Shown: positions 10,575 to 19,458 of the stretch, in pieces
How the letters are laid out: every line of letters begins with the position of its first letter
Numbering within the stretch: position 1 is the stretch's first letter
Assembly: GCA_008933795.1 (NCBI GenBank)
Contig: WBUJ01000012.1
Location: forward strand, 1-47,476
Length of the DNA stretch: 47,476 nucleotides
Direction: 5' to 3'
DNA from: Candidatus Contendibacter sp.
Lineage (GTDB): Bacteria; Pseudomonadota; Gammaproteobacteria; Competibacterales; Competibacteraceae
The notes under the pieces: model-generated
The model's database searches: none
The model's input: the letters and a program-made list of their open reading frames with translations, nothing else
Told to the model about the DNA's origin: nothing
Program-made: the position numbers and the translations under genes

Positions 10575-10857
10575 AGGGTTGGGTTGGCTCCTGGCCGTTC
10601 TGGGCGGCGCGGCGCTGGGGCTGTTCTATTACGCCGGCCTGTGGTTCACCCTGCGGCGTTTGCCGGAGCAGACGCATCCCGCGCTGTGGGTGTTCGGCAG
10701 TTTCACCCTGCGGCTGGCGGTCAGCATGGCCGGTTTCTATGTCATCCTCGGCCCGGATCGCCATCTGCCACGTCTGGGCGTGGCGCTGCTGGCCTTTATC
10801 GTCGCGCGGGTGCTGTTGACCCGCCGGTTGCGGCCGGTGACGGAGCCACGCCCATGA
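10567..10857 (+). CDS. atpR: N-ATPase accessory membrane protein AtpR
   Basis: 96 residues and three hydrophobic segments (LGWLLAVLGGAALGLFYYAGLWF; ALWVFGSFTLRLAVSMAGFYVIL; LGVALLAFIVARVLLTRRL). Arginines inside the last two segments are typical of AtpR, which is found only in N-ATPase operons and was proposed to interact with the c-subunit carboxylates. Normally atpB follows directly. Here the next gene on this strand is a glycosyltransferase 1.8 kb away, and atpB lies 3.1 kb downstream. Confidence 0.85.
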   Translation: MIEGLGWLLAVLGGAALGLFYYAGLWFTLRRLPEQTHPALWVFGSFTLRLAVSMAGFYVILGPDRHLPRLGVALLAFIVARVLLTRRLRPVTEPRP

Positions 10858-10887
10858 GGTCAACGGGTCGCGCAGCACCTGGATGGA

Positions 10888-12210
10888 TCAGCGCCCCTCG
10901 TTTTCCTCGGCCACCACCAGATCCTTCAAGCTCTGCCCTTTTAAGGTCTGGCCAATCGCGGCATTGATCCGACCCATGACCTCTCTCACAACGGCTGGCG
11001 GGCAGCTTGCCCCTCCTTCTTCCCGCACCGCCGCCACAATATCCTCCAACCCAATGCCGCCAATATCATGGGCGGGCAGATAAACAGGCGGATCGTCGCT
11101 GCTGGCGACGATCAACTCTTTCCGCCGCAGCGCCTCGACAACCTCGGTTACCACTTCGGGAGAGGATCCCTCACATCGGGCCGCCAACCGGTTCAGGGTC
11201 CAGAGCGGATCGCGACGGTAATGAGCGCGCCCGATCAGCGTCATAATCGTCAGCGCCAGAACGCTCCGCTCACTGTCGCGCAACCCGCCGCCAGCCCCTC
11301 GTGGCCGCAGCCGGTGGGGATTTTGCCAATAGCAGGCCACCTGCGCGCCCACCAGGACGATCAGCCAGCCCACATTCACCCAGATCACGAACAGCACTGC
11401 GGCGGCAAAGCCCGAGTAGATGGCCGAGTAGCTGGACGAATTGGCCACGAATTTGGCAAAGATCAAACCGGTCGCATACCAGAGCACGCCCGCGAAGACG
11501 CCACCAGCCAGCGCTGCCCTCAGCCGCACTCGGGTATTGGTGAGAAAGACGTACATAAAAGTGAAGGCCATGCAGATCAGCAGATACGGCATCACCCGCC
11601 CCAGCCCGAGAATGAGGACGCCAAACGGTTCGATGGCCACTAACCGCTGGACCCAGGCGTGGTTCAGCGCCGAAGCGGTGACGCTAAGGCCGGCGAAGAG
11701 CAAGACCGGTCCCACCAGCAGGACGCTGAGATACTCGCTGAAGCGCCGGCCCAACCCCCGGGCGCGGGGCACCCGCCAGATTTCATTGAAAGCCTCCTCG
11801 ATTTTCTGGAACAGGCTCAGCACGGTGTAAAACAACAGGGCGATGCCCAGGGACCCCAGTACCCCGACTCGCAGGTTATTGACAAAGTCGAGAATCCGCT
11901 GGCCCGCTTCCAGCCCAGCCTGACCCATGGGCTCCAGATAACCCATCAACAGGGGTTCCAACTGGTTTTGCACGCCAAAGCCCTTGAGCACGGAAAAGAT
12001 GACGGCCAGCAGCGGCACCAGCGACAGCAGTGTTGTATAAGCCAGGCTGCTGGCCTGCCGGTTCAGTTGGCCATCGGCGAATTTGAGGACGATGCTGTAC
12101 AGCAGCCGTGTCAGAACAACCAGCAGCCGTTCCAGCCGGGGACGCTCGGCGCGATCTTCCTCGAAGGCCCAGCGACGCCACCGGGCGGTCCAGCGTTGCA
12201 CGTCGGACAT
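10888..12210 (-). CDS. YihY/BrkB family membrane protein with C-terminal winged-helix region
   Basis: 440 residues. Residues 30-300 carry about six membrane segments with the family pattern RQASSLAYTTLLSLVPLLAV, FYTVLSLFQKIEEAFNEIWRV, FTFMYVFLTNTRVRLRAALAGG and SSYSAIYSGFAAAVLFVIWVNVGWLIVLVGAQVA. Residues 320-440 look soluble, with helical repeats suggesting a winged-helix fold (DPLWTLNRLAARCEGSSPEVVTEVVEALRRKELIV). The function of the family is poorly known; the old name ribonuclease BN is wrong. It is convergent to atpR and separated by only 30 bp, an unusual guest inside the ATPase operon. No strong SD is seen. Confidence 0.9.
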   Translation of the reverse strand: MSDVQRWTARWRRWAFEEDRAERPRLERLLVVLTRLLYSIVLKFADGQLNRQASSLAYTTLLSLVPLLAVIFSVLKGFGVQNQLEPLLMGYLEPMGQAGLEAGQRILDFVNNLRVGVLGSLGIALLFYTVLSLFQKIEEAFNEIWRVPRARGLGRRFSEYLSVLLVGPVLLFAGLSVTASALNHAWVQRLVAIEPFGVLILGLGRVMPYLLICMAFTFMYVFLTNTRVRLRAALAGGVFAGVLWYATGLIFAKFVANSSSYSAIYSGFAAAVLFVIWVNVGWLIVLVGAQVACYWQNPHRLRPRGAGGGLRDSERSVLALTIMTLIGRAHYRRDPLWTLNRLAARCEGSSPEVVTEVVEALRRKELIVASSDDPPVYLPAHDIGGIGLEDIVAAVREEGGASCPPAVVREVMGRINAAIGQTLKGQSLKDLVVAEENEGR

Positions 12211-12689
12211 GGCGGTTCAGTGGATATCCATCGGTTATCAATCAGTTTTCACGGCTTCCATGGCGGTGAGGCCCTCACGCTGGCTTTGCAGCCGGTCGAG
12301 CGCTCCGTCGACGGTCAGAGAATGCGGAGCGCTGATGCCACAGGGAGAGTGTGAAGATTGATTCATAAGCGTTTGATCCATGCCTCGGTGAAGTGGTAGA
12401 CCGATCCGTTGCCGCCGATCTGACCCGACGTTTAGGGCCCCGTATTATGACCGATTACCTCAGAGGTGGTTTTGCACGGCGTCTGATTTTTGAATCTCGA
12501 TGCACCGCCGGCTTAACGATTATGTTATATTGCAATGCAGCAAGACGGTTAAAGTCCCGTCCATCCAGACACAGCGGTCCACTTTACGTTGCACGGGCGC
12601 TCTCCGCCCCGACTTGGATGACAAGCCCACGTGTCGGCCCTGCATGACCACAAACCCGTTCCACGGGTCATCGATTAGGATTCAACTCC
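12211..12689. other. 480-bp divergent intergenic region
   Basis: No convincing gene; an 84-codon open frame here has no protein-like features. The stretch is less GC-rich than its surroundings. It holds an extended -10 at 12523-12531 and a leader for the glycosyltransferase with hairpins. One is GGGCG-CTCTC-CGCCC near 12596-12610. Another is ACCCGT-TCC-ACGGGT at 12654-12668, just before the ribosome-binding site (TAGGA). Confidence 0.5.
12523..12531 (+). promoter_or_regulatory. Extended -10 promoter candidate for the glycosyltransferase
   Basis: TGTTATATT has the TGn extension directly before a TATATT hexamer. The -35 position (CACCGC) is poor, which extended -10 promoters tolerate. A start near 12538 would give a leader of about 150 nt with the hairpin at 12654-12668. 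Confidence 0.4.
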
Positions 12690-13856
12690 ATGCGTATCGC
12701 CATGTTTTCCTCGGAATCCCTCCACTCCATTTCCTCTGGCGGCCTCGGCGTGCATGTGACGGAACTTGCCGCCGGCCTGCAGCGGCGGGGACATGACCTG
12801 CACGTCATCACCCGGCGCAAGGAGGATCAAAAATACTATGACTGCATCGACGGCGTGCATTATCACCGCGTCGATCACGGCCTGAGCGAAAACGACGTCG
12901 AGTGCATGGACTACATGTGCAAGGCTATGGCCCATCGTTTCCACGAAGTGACTTCGATGGTCGGCAAATTCGAAATCGTGCATGCTCACGACTGGCTGAC
13001 TGCCAACGCCATGAAATACGCGATGGACGGGTTCGGCACGCCGGGCGTGCTGACGATGCACTCCACCGAGTATGGCCGCGACGGCAACGTGTTCTACGAA
13101 GGCTTCGCCCGTTGGGTCCGCGACGCCGAAGCCGCCGGTTGCCACAATGCCCATCTGGTAATTGCGGTCAGCCAGTTCCTGGCCGACGAACTGCGCCGGA
13201 TTTACCAGGTCCCGAACGAGAAAATTCACGTCGTCCCTAACGGCGTCAACTATCACGCCTTCGACGGCTTCATCAATCCGGCCGAGGTCAAGGGCCGCTA
13301 CGGCATCGCCCCGCTGGCGCCGACCATTTTTTCGCCGGGCCGGATGACGGTGCAGAAAGGCATGGACATGCTGGTTGAGGCCGTGCCGATGGTACTGGGG
13401 TCCTATCCGGAAACCCGGTTCGTTATTTCCGGCGAGGGACCGGAGAAGGATGCCGTCGTGCGGCGTGCCTACGAAGTCGGCGCCAGCGGGGCGATTGTCT
13501 TTCTCGGCCACATGCCCCGCTGGCAATATATCGACCTGATGCGTTCCTGCGACATCGTGGCGGTGCCCAGCCGCAACGAGCCGTTCGGCATCGTCGTACT
13601 AGAGGCTTGGGCCGCAGGCAAGCCGGTGGTCGCCACCACCGCCGGCGGACCGCGGGAATTTGTCTGGCACGACGTAAACGGTTTCCTGGTCGACGCCAAC
13701 GCGGGCGGCATGGCGCATGGCATCGGTTCGCTGTTGGCCGATCATGATCATTGCCGGGCGCTTGGCGCCAACGGTCGCAAGGCGGTGGAGGAAAAATTCA
13801 ATTGGGACAACGTGGCCGCCTACACCGAGGGGGTTTATCATGTCGTGGCGCGCTGA
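12690..13856 (+). CDS. GT4 family glycosyltransferase (glycogen-synthase-like)
   Basis: 388 residues with a GT-B fold. The N-terminal loop SISSGGLGVHVTELAAGLQRRGHDLHVIT binds sugar nucleotide, and VHAHDWLT is typical of this group. The C-terminal donor domain has SPGRMTVQKGMDMLVEAV and the EPFGIVVLE motif (two glutamates seven residues apart). The layout resembles archaeal-type or short GlgA glycogen synthases, but the acceptor is unknown. It interrupts the N-ATPase operon, on the same strand. A SD-like AGGA lies before the ATG. Confidence 0.9.
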   Translation: MRIAMFSSESLHSISSGGLGVHVTELAAGLQRRGHDLHVITRRKEDQKYYDCIDGVHYHRVDHGLSENDVECMDYMCKAMAHRFHEVTSMVGKFEIVHAHDWLTANAMKYAMDGFGTPGVLTMHSTEYGRDGNVFYEGFARWVRDAEAAGCHNAHLVIAVSQFLADELRRIYQVPNEKIHVVPNGVNYHAFDGFINPAEVKGRYGIAPLAPTIFSPGRMTVQKGMDMLVEAVPMVLGSYPETRFVISGEGPEKDAVVRRAYEVGASGAIVFLGHMPRWQYIDLMRSCDIVAVPSRNEPFGIVVLEAWAAGKPVVATTAGGPREFVWHDVNGFLVDANAGGMAHGIGSLLADHDHCRALGANGRKAVEEKFNWDNVAAYTEGVYHVVAR

Positions 13857-13951
13857 TGTCGCCGTCACGAGAATCTCGCGCTCGGCGTCCTCACCACATG
13901 CTCCCTTGAAGTAGAGGAAGAGCGCCAGACCACCGATTGTTTTGCAGGACT

Positions 13952-13973
13952 CCCTTCCCCTGGCAGGGAAGGG
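13952..13973. repeat. REP-like palindrome upstream of atpB
   Basis: CCCTTCCC and GGGAAGGG form a perfect 8-bp stem around CTGGCA. It lies 29 bp before atpB. The pyrimidine-rich left arm and purine-rich right arm resemble the elements at 17264-17299 and 37498-37533, though similarity is limited to that pattern. It could also end the glycosyltransferase transcript, but no T-run follows. Confidence 0.5.
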
Positions 13974-14002
13974 CCGGGTAATCACTCCTGAGCAGGGCTA
14001 AC

Positions 14003-14701
14003 ATGACCATTAGTCCCGACCAGACCATCCTGTTCGAATTCGGTTTTGTTCGGATCAACGCCACCCTGGTTTTTACCTGGCTGACCATGGCCCTGCTGGT
14101 CGGTTCGGCCCGCTGGACCACCCGCAAGTTGTCCGCTACCGGCGAACTGTCGCCCTGGCAAAACCTGCTGGAAGTGCTGGTCGAGGGTGTCCAGAACCAG
14201 ATTCGCGACATCGCCCGCCAGGACCCCGGCCCATTCCTGCCCTTCATCGCCACCCTGTTTCTCTTCATCGCCATCTGCAACCTGTTGGCGGTCGTTCCCG
14301 GTTACGAACCACCCACCGGTTCGTTGTCCACCACCACCGCGCTGGCGCTGTGCGTATTCTTTGCAGTGCCGTTTTATGGCATCCGCCGGCATGGTTGGCG
14401 CGGCTTCCTGCATCTGTACTTGGAGCCGACTCCGCTGATGTTGCCGCTCAACCTCATCGGCGAACTGGCCCGCACGGTGGCGCTGGCCGTGCGGTTGTAC
14501 GGCAACGTGATGAGCGGGGGACTGGTGGCGGCCATTCTGTTACTGGTGACGCCCCTAGTGTTTCCGGCGCTGATGCACGCCTTGGAACTGCTGACCGGGC
14601 TGATTCAGGCGTATATTTTCGCGGTGCTGGCGACCGTGTTTATCGCCGCCGCAGCCACCGCCCAGGAACAGACCGCCAACCTTTCCCAATCCCGTAGGTG
14701 A
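14003..14701 (+). CDS. atpB: N-type ATPase subunit a
   Basis: 232 residues and five to six hydrophobic segments. PTPLMLPLNLIGELARTVALAVRLYGNVMSGG contains R164, the equivalent of the essential half-channel arginine. QAYIFAVLATVFIAAA forms the last helix. It forms the ion half-channels next to the c-ring. The N-terminus (FGFVRINATLVFTWLTMALL) is complete, so the insertion upstream did not truncate it. It begins the second half of the split operon. Confidence 0.95.
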   Translation: MTISPDQTILFEFGFVRINATLVFTWLTMALLVGSARWTTRKLSATGELSPWQNLLEVLVEGVQNQIRDIARQDPGPFLPFIATLFLFIAICNLLAVVPGYEPPTGSLSTTTALALCVFFAVPFYGIRRHGWRGFLHLYLEPTPLMLPLNLIGELARTVALAVRLYGNVMSGGLVAAILLLVTPLVFPALMHALELLTGLIQAYIFAVLATVFIAAAATAQEQTANLSQSRR

Positions 14702-14712
14702 GGCAAGCATTC

Positions 14713-14991
14713 ATGGACCCCGCGCTCGTGATCGGCATCGTTTCCATCGTCACCGCCGGCCTGACGGTTTGCCTCGGCACCATCAGCCCGGCCCTGGCCG
14801 AAGGCCGCGCCGTGGCTCAGGCGCTGCTGGCCATCGCCCAGCAACCCGATGAGGCCGCCACCCTCAGCCGCACCCTGTTCGTCGGGCTGGCGATGATCGA
14901 ATCCACTGCGATCTACTGCTTCGTGGTATCGCTGATCCTGATCTTCGCCAACCCGTTTTGGAATCATTTTATCGCCGCGACCGGCCGGTAG
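14713..14991 (+). CDS. atpE: N-type ATPase subunit c
   Basis: 92 residues forming two helices joined by AQQPDEA. The ion-carrying E63 lies in IESTAIY. S64, T65 and Y68 match the sodium-ligand pattern ESTxxY. Helix 1 carries E30 (PALAEG) where sodium c-rings usually have Gln. A second carboxylate at this place is compatible with proton binding; one N-ATPase c-ring (Burkholderia pseudomallei) was measured as proton-specific, although sodium had been predicted for the family. GTG at 14698 is an alternative start, but ATG 14713 is preceded by a GAGG. Confidence 0.95.
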   Translation: MDPALVIGIVSIVTAGLTVCLGTISPALAEGRAVAQALLAIAQQPDEAATLSRTLFVGLAMIESTAIYCFVVSLILIFANPFWNHFIAATGR

Positions 14992-14993
14992 TC

Positions 14994-15776
14994 ATGCAAC
15001 TCGACTGGTTCACCGTCGCCGCCCAGATCGGCAATTTTCTGCTGTTGCTATGGCTGCTCAAGCGGTTTCTGTATCGCCCGATCCTCGCCGCGATGGCCGC
15101 CCGCCAGCAGCGGGTCGCCGCCGCATTGACGGAAGCGCAAGCCAAGGCGGCAGCAGCCGAAGCGCTGCAACACGATTACTTGGCGCGGCAACAGGAACAG
15201 ACAGCCAGCCGGGAAACCTGGCTGACGCAGGCGCGGGAAGAAGTCGTCGCGCAACGACAAATCTGGTTGGCGCAGGCGCGGACCGAAGCGGAGGAAGCGC
15301 GGGGGCGCTGGCGGACTGAATTGCAGCGGGAACAGCAGGAGTATCGGCGGACGCTGCAACGCGAGGCCGGCCAGCGGTTGCTGGCGCTGGTCCGGCGCGC
15401 GCTTCACGATTTGGCCAATGCCGAACTGGAGGCGCAAATGGCCTCGGCCCTGCTGGCGCGATTGCACGCGCTGGACGGCGAAACCCGGCAAACGCTAGCC
15501 CAAGCCGCCCGGGACGGTTGTGCGATCCTCACCGCCTTTCCGCTGCCGGAACCCCAGCGGCGAACGCTGACCGACGGCTTGCAACAGTTTCTCAGCCCCG
15601 AACTGAACCTGGATTTTCGTTCCGATCCCACCGCCTCCTTCGGCATCACTCTGACAACTCCCAGCCAGCGATTGGCTTGGACCCTGGACAGCTACCTAGA
15701 CGGGTTCGCCGCCGAATTGCAGGCGCTGATTCCACCCGCCGGTGGCGACAACGCATCGGCTTATGACCAAGCCTGA
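14994..15776 (+). CDS. atpF: N-type ATPase subunit b (with delta-like C-terminal part)
   Basis: 260 residues, longer than the usual 156. One N-terminal membrane helix ([27 protein letters not shown]) is followed by a long Ala/Gln/Glu-rich coiled coil (about 40-145). A globular tail comes next, where ordinary operons have delta. N-ATPase operons have no delta gene, so the extended b subunit probably also plays that role. It is the peripheral stalk. It starts 2 bp after the atpE stop and overlaps atpA by 14 nt. Confidence 0.92.
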   Translation: MQLDWFTVAAQIGNFLLLLWLLKRFLYRPILAAMAARQQRVAAALTEAQAKAAAAEALQHDYLARQQEQTASRETWLTQAREEVVAQRQIWLAQARTEAEEARGRWRTELQREQQEYRRTLQREAGQRLLALVRRALHDLANAELEAQMASALLARLHALDGETRQTLAQAARDGCAILTAFPLPEPQRRTLTDGLQQFLSPELNLDFRSDPTASFGITLTTPSQRLAWTLDSYLDGFAAELQALIPPAGGDNASAYDQA

Positions 15777-17304
15777 GTGGTTGACCGGCTTCGATGCCGC
15801 CCTGAACGGCTACCATCCACCCTCGCGCCCGGTCGAAATCGGGACCGTCACCGCAGTTGGTCAGGGCGTGGCGCGGGTGCGCGGTCTGCCGGGGGTGGCG
15901 GCGATGGAACTGGTCCGCTTCGCCGACGATTCGACCGGCATCGCCTTCGACCTGGGCGTTGCGGAAGTCGGGGTGGTGCTGCTGCGCGATCGGGGTGGCT
16001 TGCGGGCCGGTGCGACCGTGGAGCGCACCGGACGGGTGCTGGATACGCCGGTCGGCGCGGCCTTGCTGGGGCGGGTCGCGAACGCGCTCGGCGAACCGCT
16101 GGACGGCGGCGATTCGATCACGACCGGGGAACGCTGGCCGGTGGAACGGCCCGCGCCGCCGATCCTGGCCCGCGCGCCGGTCAGCGTGCCGCTGGCGACC
16201 GGCATCAAGGCGGTGGACGCTGCCATCCCCATCGGACGCGGCCAGCGGGAATTGATTCTGGGCGATCGCCAGACCGGCAAGACCGCCCTGGCGGTGGACG
16301 CCATCCTCAACCAAGCCGATCAGGGCGTGATCTGCGTCTACTGCGCCATCGGTCAGCGCGGCGCGGCGGTGGCGCAGGTAATCGCCGCCTTGCGCCGGCG
16401 TGGGGCGTTGACCTACAGCGTGGTCGTGGTCGCCGCCGGCGAAGATCCGCCGGGTCTGCAAATGCTCACTCCCTACGCGGCGACCAGCATCGCCGAATGG
16501 TTCATGACCCAGGGGCGCGATGTGCTGATCGTGTACGACGACCTGACCCGCCATGCCCAAGCCTATCGGGAACTGTGCCTGTTGCTGCGCCGTCCACCAG
16601 GACGAGAGGCGTTTCCCGGCGATATTTTCTACCTGCATTCCCGCCTGCTGGAACGCGCCGCCCGCTTGCGCCCAGAGTACGGCGGCGGCTCGCTGGCGGC
16701 GCTGCCGCTTGTCGAAACCGAGGCGCAAAACCTCGCCGCCTATATTCCGACCAATCTGATTTCGATCACCGACGGGCAGATCTATCTCGCGCCGACGCTG
16801 GCGCGCAAGGGCATCTGGCCGGCGGTGGACATCGGTAAATCGGTGTCGCGGGTCGGCGGCAAGGCGCAGTTGCCGGCCTACCGGGCGGTGGCCGGAGAAT
16901 TGCGGCTGGCCTACGCCCAGTTCGAGGAGATGGAAGCCTTCGCCCGGTTCGGCACCCGGCTCGACGACGCCACCCGCCGCACCATCGACCGGGGACAACG
17001 GTTGCGGGAAGTGCTGAAACAGCCGCAATATCAACCACTGCCAGCGGCCGAACAGATCGCGGTGCTGTTGGCCGTCACCCAAGGCGTGTTCGACCCCGTA
17101 CCGCTGGAGCGGATCGGCGAGGCCGAGCGAACGGTGCGAGCGGCGGCGGCAACCCACTGTGCGGAGATCGGTCAACGAATCGCGGCGGGCGCCGACCTGA
17201 ACGAAGAGGACCGTCACGCCCTGCTCGCCGCTGCTCGCGCGGCGCTGGCCACTCTCTCCCCCATCACCCCCGACTCCTCTCCCGCCAGCGGGCGATGGCA
17301 GTAA
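15763..17304 (+). CDS. atpA: N-type ATPase alpha subunit, with repeat-derived C-terminal tail
   Basis: 513 residues. The Walker A motif GDRQTGKT is at 167-174, and [18 protein letters not shown] follows. The region [48 protein letters not shown] is characteristic of alpha. The arginine finger lies in SVSRVGG. The start at ATG 15763 overlaps the end of atpF; an in-frame GTG at 15742 also exists. The last residues ([16 protein letters not shown]) are encoded by a REP-like element (17264-17299) rather than conserved alpha sequence. Confidence 0.95.
   Translation: MTKPEWLTGFDAALNGYHPPSRPVEIGTVTAVGQGVARVRGLPGVAAMELVRFADDSTGIAFDLGVAEVGVVLLRDRGGLRAGATVERTGRVLDTPVGAALLGRVANALGEPLDGGDSITTGERWPVERPAPPILARAPVSVPLATGIKAVDAAIPIGRGQRELILGDRQTGKTALAVDAILNQADQGVICVYCAIGQRGAAVAQVIAALRRRGALTYSVVVVAAGEDPPGLQMLTPYAATSIAEWFMTQGRDVLIVYDDLTRHAQAYRELCLLLRRPPGREAFPGDIFYLHSRLLERAARLRPEYGGGSLAALPLVETEAQNLAAYIPTNLISITDGQIYLAPTLARKGIWPAVDIGKSVSRVGGKAQLPAYRAVAGELRLAYAQFEEMEAFARFGTRLDDATRRTIDRGQRLREVLKQPQYQPLPAAEQIAVLLAVTQGVFDPVPLERIGEAERTVRAAAATHCAEIGQRIAAGADLNEEDRHALLAAARAALATLSPITPDSSPASGRWQ
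17264..17299. repeat. REP-like element forming the end of atpA
   Basis: TCACCCCC, CCTCTCCCGC and GGGCGATGG occur in the same order and spacing as in 37498-37533. The stem CCCGC-CA-GCGGG is at its centre. Its right edge also supplies an ATG at 17295, in frame with atpG. Confidence 0.55.
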
Positions 17305-17315
17305 ATCCCGCCGCT

Positions 17316-18206
17316 ATGCCGACCCTGGACAGCCTGCGCCATACCGTCGCCACGGTGGAGAACCTGCAAGGCATCGTCCGCACCATGAAAACCCTGGCGG
17401 CAGTGAGCATCCGCCAATACGAACAGGCGGTTGTGGCGGTCACCGACTACGAGCGGGCAGTACGGCTGGGATTGGCGGCGCTATTGGTTGAAGCGGCTCC
17501 TGTCCGTCCTCAATCCGACCTCTCCGTATCAAGAGTCAGAGAACCCCTCATCGGCGTGGTGGCGTTCGGTTCCGATCATGGCCTGTGCGGGCGGTTCAAC
17601 GAGGACTTGGCCGAGCACATCCGCGCGGGACTGGCCAAATTCCCGGCATACGGTCATCGTATTCTGGCAGTTGGCGTCCGTCTGGCGGCCGTGCTGGAGA
17701 GCATGGGCTTGATCCCGGAGCAGACGTTCTACACCCCCGCCGCCGCAACCGGTATCGTGTCCACCTTGCGCCAGATGTTGCCAACGCTGGAGCACTGGCG
17801 CAACGCGGGAGTCGAGCGGTTGCTGTTATGCCAGCAGCGGCCGCAGGCGGGTATGCGCCCGACGCCCCATATGTTGGCGTTGCTGCCACTCGAACCTGCT
17901 GCTTTCCAAAGTCTGGGACCGTGGCCTGGACGCTCGTTGCCCGGTTATTACGGCGACCGGGCAACCCTGCTGACCACCCTGCTGAGCGAGTGGCTGTTCA
18001 TCGCCTTCTTTCGCGCCTGCGCCGAATCGCTGGCCAGCGAGCACACCAGCCGGCTGCTGGCCATGCAAAATGCCGAACGCAACATCGAAGACAAGTTGAC
18101 GGCGTTGCACGCGCTTTACCACCAGCAGCGGCAGGAAGCGATCACCACCGAACTGCTGGATGTCATCGTCGGCTTCGAGGCGCTGGCGGCCCCGTTGCAA
18201 CCCTAA
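17316..18206 (+). CDS. atpG: N-type ATPase gamma subunit
   Basis: 296 residues. The N-terminal helix LDSLRHTVATVENLQGIVRTMKTLAAVSIRQYE and the C-terminal helix ASEHTSRLLAMQNAERNIEDKLTALHALYHQQRQEAITTELLDVIVGFEAL form the rotor coiled coil. VAFGSDHGLCGRFNED is the gamma signature in between. It is the central shaft of the enzyme. An in-frame ATG at 17295 lies in the repeat element; ATG 17316 agrees better with family N-termini. It ends the ATPase series, and the next gene starts 10 bp on. Confidence 0.93.
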   Translation: MPTLDSLRHTVATVENLQGIVRTMKTLAAVSIRQYEQAVVAVTDYERAVRLGLAALLVEAAPVRPQSDLSVSRVREPLIGVVAFGSDHGLCGRFNEDLAEHIRAGLAKFPAYGHRILAVGVRLAAVLESMGLIPEQTFYTPAAATGIVSTLRQMLPTLEHWRNAGVERLLLCQQRPQAGMRPTPHMLALLPLEPAAFQSLGPWPGRSLPGYYGDRATLLTTLLSEWLFIAFFRACAESLASEHTSRLLAMQNAERNIEDKLTALHALYHQQRQEAITTELLDVIVGFEALAAPLQP

Positions 18207-18216
18207 GCGAACCGCC

Positions 18217-19458
18217 ATGACCACCGCGATTGTCATCGTTTTCCTTATCGTCTACCTCGGCATGATCCTCGGCGGGCTGCCGTTCCTGCAACTCGACCGC
18301 ACCGGCGTGGCGTTGTTGGGGGCGATTGCGCTGGTCGGCATCGGGGCGGCGACGCCCGACGAGGCCGTGCGGTCGTTGCACCTGCCGACGCTGATTCTGC
18401 TGTTCGCGTTCATGGTGCTCTCGGCGCAACTGCGGCTGGGCGGCTTCTACGCCTGGGTCACCCTGAAACTGGCGGCGCTGTCGCTGACGCCGCCGCTGTT
18501 GCTGGGCGCGCTGATTGGGGGAGTGGCGGCGCTGTCGGCGGTGTTCAGCAACGATATCGTGTGCTTGGCGGTCGCGCCGGTGCTCATCGACGCCTGCCGG
18601 CGGCGCGGCCTCGACCCGATGCCCTATTTGCTGGCGCTGGCCTGCGCGGCCAACGTCGGTTCGGCCGCCACCTTGATCGGCAATCCCCAGAACATGCTGA
18701 TCGGCGCGACCTTGCGGCTATCGTTCGGCGGCTATGTCGCCGAGGCGATCGGGCCGGTGCTGCTCGGCCTGCTGGCGACCTGGGGGATCATCGTCTGGCA
18801 AACGCGCGGACGCTGGACCGATTCCCTGGATGCAGCCGGCGCCGTGTCGGCGCGTCGGGCGGACGATCTGCCTGCCTTCGACTCCTGGCAAACCGCCAAG
18901 GGGTTGACGGTCGCGGCGGCGTTGCTAGGGGTATTTCTCTTCACCGCATGGCCGCGCGAGGCGGCGGCGCTGGTTGGCGCGGGCGTGCTGCTGAGCAGCC
19001 GCAAGCTGCATTCCCGGCGGATGCTAGGGTTGGTGGACTGGGAGCTGCTGGTGTTGTTCGTCGGCCTGTTCGTGGTCAACCATGCCTTGCAACACACCGG
19101 CCTGGTGGCCGAGGCGGTGGCCGGACTGGCGGTGGTGGGGGCGCCGCTCGATCAACCGGGACCGCTGTTCGCGGCGGCGGCGGTGCTCAGCAACCTGGTT
19201 TCCAACGTACCGGCGGTGATGCTGCTGCTGCCGGCGGCGACCCACCCGCTGGCCGGCCCGATTCTGGCGTTGGCCAGTACCCTGGCCGGTAACCTGTTGC
19301 TGGTGGGTAGCATCGCCAACCTGATCGTCGCGGACGCGGCGGAACGGCGCGGCCTCCGCCTCGACTGGCGTCGTCATGCCAGCGTCGGCGTACCGGTCAC
19401 CCTAGCGACCCTGGCGATGAGCGCCTTGTATTTTGGCTGGCGGCTAGCGCGCCCATGA
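18217..19458 (+). CDS. Membrane ion/anion transporter of the ArsB/NhaD-DASS superfamily
   Basis: 413 residues and 10-12 hydrophobic segments. Two inverted-repeat signature stretches are seen: [53 protein letters not shown], and [20 protein letters not shown] with [10 protein letters not shown]. These mark ion-transporter superfamily members that carry arsenite, dicarboxylate, sulfate or Na+/H+. The substrate is not predictable here. Its start is 10 bp after atpG and its stop overlaps the ABC ATPase start (ATGA), tying the ATPase operon to the exporter genes. Confidence 0.85.
   Translation: MTTAIVIVFLIVYLGMILGGLPFLQLDRTGVALLGAIALVGIGAATPDEAVRSLHLPTLILLFAFMVLSAQLRLGGFYAWVTLKLAALSLTPPLLLGALIGGVAALSAVFSNDIVCLAVAPVLIDACRRRGLDPMPYLLALACAANVGSAATLIGNPQNMLIGATLRLSFGGYVAEAIGPVLLGLLATWGIIVWQTRGRWTDSLDAAGAVSARRADDLPAFDSWQTAKGLTVAAALLGVFLFTAWPREAAALVGAGVLLSSRKLHSRRMLGLVDWELLVLFVGLFVVNHALQHTGLVAEAVAGLAVVGAPLDQPGPLFAAAAVLSNLVSNVPAVMLLLPAATHPLAGPILALASTLAGNLLLVGSIANLIVADAAERRGLRLDWRRHASVGVPVTLATLAMSALYFGWRLARP

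Noticed and set aside
10854..10967. ATGA at the end of atpR as the start of a truncated atpB
   Set aside because: The following codons do not resemble subunit a, and the real atpB at 14003 has a complete N-terminus.
12393..12647. 84-codon frame between yihY and the glycosyltransferase
   Set aside because: No ribosome-binding site, no protein-like pattern, and it spans the extended -10 and leader hairpins.
15646..17217. 523-codon open frame on the minus strand opposite atpA
   Set aside because: It lies fully antisense to a clear alpha subunit. Its sequence is rich in Arg, Gln and His without family motifs, as expected for a shadow in GC-rich DNA.
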